Below the pieces are notes generated by a model. The model had not been told where the DNA came from. It ran no database searches and worked only from the letters and a program-made list of their open reading frames with translations. The translations under genes were made by a program, and so were the position numbers. 42,025 nt of DNA from Helicobacteraceae bacterium (GTDB lineage Bacteria; Campylobacterota; Campylobacteria; Campylobacterales; Sulfurimonadaceae), in NCBI GenBank assembly GCA_947498025.1, contig CANMJR010000026.1, forward strand, positions 1-42,025, written 5' to 3'. This document shows, piece after piece, positions 36,755-42,025 of this stretch (its first letter is position 1; each line of letters opens with the position of its first letter).

Positions 36755-38037
36755 CAAAAATTAATCCAAATGAATTGACTGGTGCGAGAACATATTTTAC
36801 AGGTTTTGATAATAAATCATATGTTACTAAGGATAAATCAAAAAAAGAAGAAATTCTAGAAAGAACACTAAAAGTTTTATTATTAACAAAAAATACTATT
36901 GTTTTTGGAGCTTCACATCTGAAAAGTGATTTGGCTTTAAATCTATTAGATAAAGAGCCTAAGCTATTCGAAAAAGGTATAATTATTCCAGCTTTAAGAA
37001 ATGAACATAATGGTGATTTAGCAAAAGCTACAGGAAATAATCAACTTCAAAATAATATATTTAACAAATATGTTGGTTGGGATTTAGAAGACAATACTTC
37101 ATGGTTTAAAGAACAAATAAAATTAGGATTTCAAAACGAAAAGTCTTTACTAAGAAATAATTTAATCTATACGCAAAGAAATGATATAGAAAAAATTATT
37201 AATTATATAAATAGTAAAGACTATTTTGATAGAGAAACATCTAATGATAAGTTAAAAAAAATGCTCAATCAAGAAGATTTAAAAAGCTTTGATTTGTACC
37301 AAAATATGGTCTATAATATTTCTGGTGCTAGAGTTGTAAATTGTGAAAGTTCTCTTGACCAAGAGAATATGATATATGATTATAGTTTATCAGACATAGA
37401 AAATAAAAAAATATTTTTATCAGATATTGAAATATTTCATAGAATGTTTGTTGAACAAATATTTAATAGTATGAATCAAACAACATCAGCTTTTGATATA
37501 AACTTTCTTGATGCTTTAAAGTTTGAAGACATATTAGATTTGAGAGAAAAAATTGATAGTACAAATTTTATTAATAAATACAATGAACTGATTCTAAAAT
37601 CAAGTTTATTGGTTGAAAAAAGAGATTTTATAGATTTTCACAGCTTAGAAGAGTTAATAGCTATATCAAATGAGATTCATAAAAATTTCAAACAAGATAT
37701 TGAACAAGAAGCAGAAAAATATTTGAAAACGACAAATCAATATATAAAAGATAAATCTATTTGGGAGCCAATATATAATATAAATAAATCTATTTTAATT
37801 GATATGACGGCTGGTGTTGCATATGATATTGGCAAGAATCTTATTTATCTAGCAAGAAATATTTATAATGTGATTAGCAATAAGCAAGAAAATTTAACAT
37901 ATCAAAATCAATTAAAATATCAAGATGAAATTGCTAAAAAATTGCTTGAGAATACTCAAATTGACAATGGAACATCACTCATAGAAGTTTTAAAATTGCT
38001 TAATCAATATAAATATGAAAAATACGAAAATTTTTAA
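36751..38037 (+). CDS. Unrecognised protein inside the restriction-modification operon
   Basis: The 428-residue protein is not a family I know. Residues 40-70 (KVLLLTKNTIVFGASHLKSD) look like an alpha/beta segment, a rather polar middle follows, and residues 330-428 are a long charged, mostly helical tail with one weakly hydrophobic segment near IDMTAGVAYDIG. No nuclease, helicase or P-loop motif is visible. It is translationally coupled to the endonuclease (ATGA) and ends 14 bases before the methyltransferase, so it is expressed with both. It is more AT-rich than flanking core genes. It might be a control, accessory or second-effector protein. This is inference only. Confidence 0.7.
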   Translation: MTKINPNELTGARTYFTGFDNKSYVTKDKSKKEEILERTLKVLLLTKNTIVFGASHLKSDLALNLLDKEPKLFEKGIIIPALRNEHNGDLAKATGNNQLQNNIFNKYVGWDLEDNTSWFKEQIKLGFQNEKSLLRNNLIYTQRNDIEKIINYINSKDYFDRETSNDKLKKMLNQEDLKSFDLYQNMVYNISGARVVNCESSLDQENMIYDYSLSDIENKKIFLSDIEIFHRMFVEQIFNSMNQTTSAFDINFLDALKFEDILDLREKIDSTNFINKYNELILKSSLLVEKRDFIDFHSLEELIAISNEIHKNFKQDIEQEAEKYLKTTNQYIKDKSIWEPIYNINKSILIDMTAGVAYDIGKNLIYLARNIYNVISNKQENLTYQNQLKYQDEIAKKLLENTQIDNGTSLIEVLKLLNQYKYEKYENF

Positions 38038-38051
38038 ATGAGAAATCAGAA

Positions 38052-39116
38052 ATGAACATAATATCCCTCTTCAGCGGTGCAGGCGGTTTAGACCTAGGCT
38101 TTGAAAAAGCAGGTTTTAAAACTATCTGGGCAAATGAGTACGACAAAGAAATCTGGGAAACTTTTGAGAAAAATTTTTCAAATACAACACTTGATAAAAG
38201 AAGTATAGTCAATATTCCCTCTGATGATATTCCCGAAGCTATCGGGCTTATAGGTGGCCCGCCTTGTCAGAGTTGGAGTGAGGCTGGAAAGTCTCGTGGG
38301 ATAGATGACCATAGAGGGCAGTTATTTTTTGAATTTATAAGAGTTCTTAGAGATAAAAAACCACTTTTTTTCTTGGCTGAAAATGTTTCGGGTATGTTAG
38401 CAGGGCGACATGATGGGGCTTTAGAAAATATAAAAAATCACTTTATAGAGAGTGGGTACAATCTTTCTTTTAAACTTTTAAATGCACATGATTATAATGT
38501 GCCACAAGATAGAAAACGAGTTTTTTTTATTGGTTTTAGAAAAGATTTGAATATCACATTTGAATTTCCTGAAGGGCTTGAGAACAAAAGATTTTTACAA
38601 GATGTTATTTTTGATTTGAAAGATAATGCACTTGCAGGAAAAAATAAAACATACACAAATGGAAGTGACTGCAAAGTAGAAAATCATGAATATATGACGG
38701 GTGACTTCTCATCTATGTATATGTCACGAAACAGAGTTAGAAACTGGGATGAACCCTCTTTTACGATTCAAGCCGGAGGAAGACATGCTCCACTTCATCC
38801 ACAAGCTCCAAAAATGGAATTTGTAGAGCAAAATAAAAGAATTTTTGTACCTGCAAAAGAGTATCTTTATAGAAGACTTAGCATTAGAGAGTGTGCTAGA
38901 ATACAAACTTTCCCCGATACACATAAGTTTTACTATACTAATTTAACCGCAGGCTATAAAATGGTGGGCAATGCTGTTCCGCCAAATTTAGCATACTATT
39001 TGGCAAAAAAAATAGCACAAGAGATGCAGAAAGTCCTTAAAATGAAAAAAATATATACAAATGAAGCTTTTATTGCTCGAGAAAATTATGAAAAGAATAA
39101 ACATACTGCATATTAA
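38052..39116 (+). CDS. DNA (cytosine-5-)-methyltransferase, GGCC-type candidate
   Basis: This 354-residue C5 methyltransferase has motif I SLFSGAGGLDLGFEKAG at residues 5-21, the catalytic PCQ loop GGPPCQSW with Cys72, motif VI ENV, motif VIII QDRKRVFFIGFR, a target-recognition region with MSRNRVRNWDEPSFT, and motifs IX-X with RRLSIRECARIQTFP and GYKMVGNAVPP. Length and sequence resemble the HaeIII/NgoPII group, which methylates GGCC. It should protect the host from the upstream endonuclease. All catalytic motifs are intact. Its 3' end is followed by relic sequence. Confidence 0.9.
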   Translation: MNIISLFSGAGGLDLGFEKAGFKTIWANEYDKEIWETFEKNFSNTTLDKRSIVNIPSDDIPEAIGLIGGPPCQSWSEAGKSRGIDDHRGQLFFEFIRVLRDKKPLFFLAENVSGMLAGRHDGALENIKNHFIESGYNLSFKLLNAHDYNVPQDRKRVFFIGFRKDLNITFEFPEGLENKRFLQDVIFDLKDNALAGKNKTYTNGSDCKVENHEYMTGDFSSMYMSRNRVRNWDEPSFTIQAGGRHAPLHPQAPKMEFVEQNKRIFVPAKEYLYRRLSIRECARIQTFPDTHKFYYTNLTAGYKMVGNAVPPNLAYYLAKKIAQEMQKVLKMKKIYTNEAFIARENYEKNKHTAY

Positions 39117-39179
39117 TAAAACTAATTCAATGGTATCGCGAAATGTGATGCTTTTAAATAATGTGTTTGGAAATTTATG

Positions 39180-39396
39180 GTCGAAAAATTTGACCGTAAA
39201 TTTTTTTAAAACAAGATTCAGTTCAAAAAAAAATATAGAGTTTCAAGAGTTCAAAAATGCACATGACATATTTATGATGCTTGACAATAAAGAAGTCTAT
39301 CACATCGGAGCAAGTCTCAAAGATTTGGGCAAAAAGTGGTTTGCTTTTTCAAAGTTCGAGATGGGTGCTTTGGAGATTTTAGGGAGATTAGAATAA
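39180..39396 (+). pseudogene. C-terminal relic of an ORF6N/PLD-like gene
   Basis: This region reads in frame as FQEFKNAHDIFMMLD, then NKEVYHIGASLKDLGKKWFA and a short tail ending in TAA just before patB. I recognise the HDRF...YHIGASLKDLGKKWFAF motif as the C-terminal end of ORF6N-type/phospholipase D-like accessory proteins, where the first motif is usually HDRF. Here it is HDIF and nothing of the remaining protein is found upstream, because the methyltransferase ends at 39116. A frame starting within the methyltransferase (39061) exists but has no independent support. The stretch marks the edge of the inserted island. Confidence 0.6.
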
Positions 39397-40586
39397 TGAA
39401 AAAAAAATACAGCTTTGAGACTTCCACAAGCCGTGAAAATACAAACGCAGAAAAATACACCCTAAGAAAACAGCTCTTTGGCACCGAGGATATTCTTCCT
39501 GTTTGGGTGGCGGATATGGATATTGATACGCCTGATTTTGTTCTTGATGCCGTGAAAAAACGGCTCGAACATCCTGTTTTTGGGTATGAGGAAGTTCCGA
39601 AAAGTGCAATTATGGCTCAAATCAAGTGGATGAAGAGAGAGCATGGAGTTGTTTACGAGATGGAAGATATCTTCTACTCCCACTCCGTTGTGGCTTCTAT
39701 GAATGCGGTTATTGAAGCTTTTACGAAAGAGGGAGAGGGTGTGATTGTTCAAACTCCCGTTTATCCTCCATTTTTTCATAGTGTGAAAGAGCATAAAAGA
39801 AAACTTATAAAAAATTCGCTCAAACAACTCTCATGTGGAAAATATGTTTTTGATATAGAAGATTTAAAAGCAAAAATTGATGAAAAAACTAAACTTTTAC
39901 TTCTCTGCTCTCCGCATAATCCCGTGGGACGAGTTTGGAGTAGAGAGGAATTGGAAGAGATTTTAGAGCTTTGTTTGGAGCATAATATTCTTGTATTTTC
40001 CGACGAGATTCACTCTGATTTAGTTTATGCACTCAATGTTCACATGCCGTTCGCTTCTTTGAGTCAAAAGGCTAGAGATATAACGATTACGGCTATGGGC
40101 GTTGGAAAAACATTCAACATGGCGGGTTTTGCCATCAGCACGGTTGCTATTCCAAACAAAGCGTTACGAGCAAAATTTGCAGAAGTGTATAAAAGAGTTC
40201 ATTTTGCAAACGGTACCGTATTTGGACATGTGGGATTTGAAGCGGCTTATCTCCATGGCAAAGAGTGGCTGGAGGAGTTGAAAGTGCATCTCTCGCAAAA
40301 TTTTTTGATGTTACAAACTCTTTGTGAAAAATTTCCTAAAAGAATAAGCGTGACCCCAATCGAAGCAACTTATTTAGCTTGGCTTGATTGCAGAGGAATG
40401 GATTTTTCGAATAAAGAGTTGAGACTGTTTTTTATAGAGGAAGCAAAGCTTGGTTTAAATGCAGGGCTGAGTTTCGGGCGGGAAGGAAGCGGTTTTATGC
40501 GCTTGAATTTTGCACTCTCACATGCTAAAATGCTGCAGGTAACTGAGCAGCTGCAACATGCTTTACAAAATAGATTTGGGATTTAA
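39396..40586 (+). CDS. PatB/MalY-type PLP-dependent C-S lyase (cystathionine beta-lyase family)
   Basis: This 396-residue fold type I PLP enzyme begins with MKKKYSFETSTSRENT, with WVADMDIDTP near residue 36 as substrate-site motif. CSPHNPVGRVW carries the PLP-contacting Asn, FSDEIHSDL the Asp, and MGVGKTFNMAGF the Schiff-base Lys. MalY/PatB members cleave C-S bonds of cystathionine or cysteine conjugates. I take the ATG at 39396, which overlaps the relic stop and has AGGGAG nine bases upstream. Because it would sit next to ovoA without the restriction island, a role as OvoB, the lyase releasing the mercaptohistidine, is plausible but unproven. Confidence 0.85.
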   Translation: MKKKYSFETSTSRENTNAEKYTLRKQLFGTEDILPVWVADMDIDTPDFVLDAVKKRLEHPVFGYEEVPKSAIMAQIKWMKREHGVVYEMEDIFYSHSVVASMNAVIEAFTKEGEGVIVQTPVYPPFFHSVKEHKRKLIKNSLKQLSCGKYVFDIEDLKAKIDEKTKLLLLCSPHNPVGRVWSREELEEILELCLEHNILVFSDEIHSDLVYALNVHMPFASLSQKARDITITAMGVGKTFNMAGFAISTVAIPNKALRAKFAEVYKRVHFANGTVFGHVGFEAAYLHGKEWLEELKVHLSQNFLMLQTLCEKFPKRISVTPIEATYLAWLDCRGMDFSNKELRLFFIEEAKLGLNAGLSFGREGSGFMRLNFALSHAKMLQVTEQLQHALQNRFGI

Positions 40587-40587
40587 A

Positions 40588-40818
40588 ATGGTAAAGATAA
40601 GTTGGGACGGATACAAGGATTTCAAGGCTGAGAAAAATTCTAAGGATGATAATTTTAAAACACTTATACACTTTATGAAAAGCTACTACAACATGACAAA
40701 CCCGAATGATATATTTGAATCTTTTGCGAATGATGAGCTGGCTAGAATGATGCTAGAAAAAAGAGATATAAAAAGCGCTGACGAACTAGAAAGTTTTTTG
40801 CAAATAACTAAGTTATGA
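40588..40818 (+). CDS. Small conserved-looking protein of unknown function
   Basis: This 76-residue soluble protein begins MVKISWDGYKDF and is rich in charged residues. I take the ATG at 40588, one base after the patB stop, rather than one inside patB at 40558, since GGGA lies just upstream. The four-base overlap (ATGA) with the next gene suggests a patB-orf-PNPOx operon. No domain is recognised. Confidence 0.6.
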   Translation: MVKISWDGYKDFKAEKNSKDDNFKTLIHFMKSYYNMTNPNDIFESFANDELARMMLEKRDIKSADELESFLQITKL

Positions 40819-41237
40819 GCGAAAAACTAAAAAAGATAAGCGCATTTTTAAACGAACACCATGTCATGAGTTTGGCAACTGCAACTGCTGATGAAGTGAG
40901 TGTCTGCTCACTCTTTTACGCATTTAACGAGCAAAAACTCTCCTTTGTGGTTGCCAGCAGTGATGAAACAAAACATGTGGAACATATTGCAAAAAATTCA
41001 AATATTGCCGGAAATATACTCTTAGAGACAAAGATTGTCGGCAAAATTCAGGGTGTTCAGTTTAGGGGAAATTTTGTACCGCTCGAAGATAAAGAGCTGA
41101 AGATAGAGTACTTTAAAGCCTTCCCCTATGCACTTGCTCTTAATCCAAAACTGTGGCAGATAAAAGTAAATTATTTTAAGATGACAGACAACAGACTTGG
41201 CTTTGGCGAGAAAATTATTTGGGATGCTTCTGTTTAA
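40815..41237 (+). CDS. Pyridoxamine 5'-phosphate oxidase-fold protein (YhbP-like)
   Basis: This 140-residue protein has the split-barrel flavin-binding fold: EHHVMSLATATADEVSVCSLFYAF at the N-terminus, FVVASSDETKHVEHIAKN, IAGNILLETKIVGKIQGVQFRG, and a C-terminal KVNYFKMTDNRLGFG. Such proteins bind FMN or F420-like cofactors, or haem, but the true substrate is unknown. It overlaps the upstream small gene by four bases. The final 23 bases overlap a minus-strand small gene. Confidence 0.75.
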   Translation: MSEKLKKISAFLNEHHVMSLATATADEVSVCSLFYAFNEQKLSFVVASSDETKHVEHIAKNSNIAGNILLETKIVGKIQGVQFRGNFVPLEDKELKIEYFKAFPYALALNPKLWQIKVNYFKMTDNRLGFGEKIIWDASV

Positions 41238-41385
41238 ACAGGGCACAATCCGTTCCAGTGCTTTGAAAAACTAAGAGTGACGGAATTTGGGGTGATTTAA
41301 AGCCATACGCCTTGCAACCGTGCGGTCTCTGAGGCTCCCATGTGACAAAATAGTGTTCGCATACTCTGCAATTGATTCTTTTCAT
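41215..41385 (-). CDS. Small cysteine-containing protein (56 residues)
   Basis: A 56-codon frame starts at 41385 with MKRINCRVCEHYFVTWEP and continues with PHGCKAYGFKSPQIPS, ending DCALFKQKHPK. The spacing C-x2-C-x(2)-H near the N-terminus, a GCKAYGFKS motif, and a last Cys give a metal-binding look. I recognise this as a widespread small family, often labelled uracil-DNA glycosylase in error. Its 3' end overlaps the PNPOx gene by 23 bases on the opposite strand. A ribosome site (AGAG) lies about eight bases before the ATG. Biochemical function is unknown. Confidence 0.75.
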   Translation of the reverse strand: MKRINCRVCEHYFVTWEPQRPHGCKAYGFKSPQIPSLLVFQSTGTDCALFKQKHPK

Positions 41386-41466
41386 AGCTATTCTCTAAAA
41401 TTTAAGTAGGGTATTTTAGCATATTAGATAAAATGGGCAAAATTATTTTTATAAAGAGCGAACACA

Positions 41467-42025
41467 ATGGATAAAATATTATTAATGCTACAACTTCAAG
41501 CCCAACTTAATGACGCTACAAACGGCGAAGAGTGGGTAAGAGGAACTACAAAAAACGGTAAAACCATAAACTGGAAAAGATGCATTTACATGGAAGCAGC
41601 CGAGATGATAGATAGTTTTTCATGGAAACATTGGAAAAATATAAATCAAGAGCCGGATTGGAATAATTTGCAAATTGAAGTGGTGGATGTTTGGCACTTT
41701 ATTATGAGTTTGGCTATTGAAAACTACGCTCAAAACATGAGAGGACAGATAGAAAATTTGGCTATCGACATCTCAGAATCAGAAACTTTTGATTCATTAA
41801 ATCATAAAAACAGTTTGTTTGCTCCACAAGATGAGATAATGGCAAAAGTTGAAAATATTATGTTTTTATCACTGGCAAAAGACGGGGTAAATATAGACCA
41901 ATTGTTAAAAGAGTTTTTTGATTTGGTCACCATGAGCGGGTTGGATTTAGAAACACTTTACAGACTTTATGTAGGCAAAAATATTTTGAATCAATTTCGT
42001 CAGGATAACGGCTACAAAGAGGGAA
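41467..42025 (+). CDS. dut: Dimeric (MazG-fold) dUTPase, 3' end outside the window
   Basis: The first 186 codons of a dimeric all-alpha dUTP diphosphatase are present, with WKRCIYMEAAEMIDS (metal-binding glutamates) followed by SWKHWK near residues 40-60, EVVDVWHFI with further metal ligands near 72-80, and VGKNILNQFRQDNGYK near the end. It hydrolyses dUTP to dUMP and keeps uracil out of DNA. This family, not the trimeric one, is used in Campylobacter and Helicobacter relatives. The C-terminal portion is cut by the window edge. The frame starts at ATG 41467, after GAGCGAACACA. Confidence 0.9.
   Translation, partial: MDKILLMLQLQAQLNDATNGEEWVRGTTKNGKTINWKRCIYMEAAEMIDSFSWKHWKNINQEPDWNNLQIEVVDVWHFIMSLAIENYAQNMRGQIENLAIDISESETFDSLNHKNSLFAPQDEIMAKVENIMFLSLAKDGVNIDQLLKEFFDLVTMSGLDLETLYRLYVGKNILNQFRQDNGYKEG

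Noticed and set aside
39336-39395. Upstream start for the PatB/MalY-type lyase at 39336
   Set aside because: The extra 20 residues lie over the relic in another frame, while the ATG at 39396 has AGGGAG at good spacing and starts the family's usual N-terminus.
39061-39396. A complete 111-codon gene beginning within the methyltransferase gene
   Set aside because: Only the last 60 or so residues look like protein sequence (the ORF6N/PLD-like end). The first part is out-of-frame methyltransferase sequence, so it is better described as a relic.

Overview
The window looks like chromosomal DNA from a Campylobacterota (Epsilonproteobacteria) species, most like Sulfurimonas. The evidence is an AT-rich sequence, a family of histidine kinase with the AHQWRQPL H-box, and gene orders that I recall from Campylobacter jejuni: clpS-clpA-aat, rplY-pth-lptG-type permease, and lysA-HAD-pheA-hisC-fliF-fliG-fliH-dxs. 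No database was searched, so the organism call rests on recognition.

Layout. 1-91 is the 3' part of a 5S rRNA gene. 190-3414 (minus) is clpS-clpA-aat, the N-degron adaptor, its unfoldase and the transferase that makes N-degrons, in one overlapping operon. 3830-9285 is a two-gene RADAR anti-phage module (rdrA ATPase, rdrB adenosine deaminase) placed between clpS and bioD. 9389-13766 carries bioD, pyrB, pabB, a six-TM orphan histidine kinase and a small membrane protein. 13807-18199 has transaldolase, a PilT/PilU ATPase, rplY, pth and an LptF/LptG permease. 18232-20028 is a second accessory island: a RelE-type toxin gene broken at an A7 tract, its antitoxin, a Panacea/SocA-like gene with an abutting 87-codon partner, and a repeat-bearing remnant stretch. 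20029-29594 is the conserved lysA-HAD-pheA-hisC-fliFGH-dxs block. 29627-32878 is a 1083-residue CBS-PAS-GGDEF-EAL protein. 32882-35787 has pgeF and the divergent ovothiol synthase gene ovoA. 35888-39396 is a third island: an NgoPII-type endonuclease, an unrecognised 428-residue protein, a C5 cytosine methyltransferase and a relic of an ORF6N-like gene. 39396-42025 has a PatB/MalY-type C-S lyase, two small genes, a cysteine-rich small protein on the minus strand, and a truncated dUTPase gene.

How it fits together. Three defence or stress-type islands (RADAR, toxin-antitoxin/Panacea, NgoPII-like restriction-modification) interrupt otherwise ordinary housekeeping operons. The restriction island separates ovoA from a PLP-dependent C-S lyase that could supply the next step of ovothiol synthesis. 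The items most worth following are the RADAR operon and its unusual leader, the Panacea pair, the 428-residue protein inside the restriction operon, the frameshifted RelE toxin, and an unusually frequent 9-mer, GCATGTGGA.
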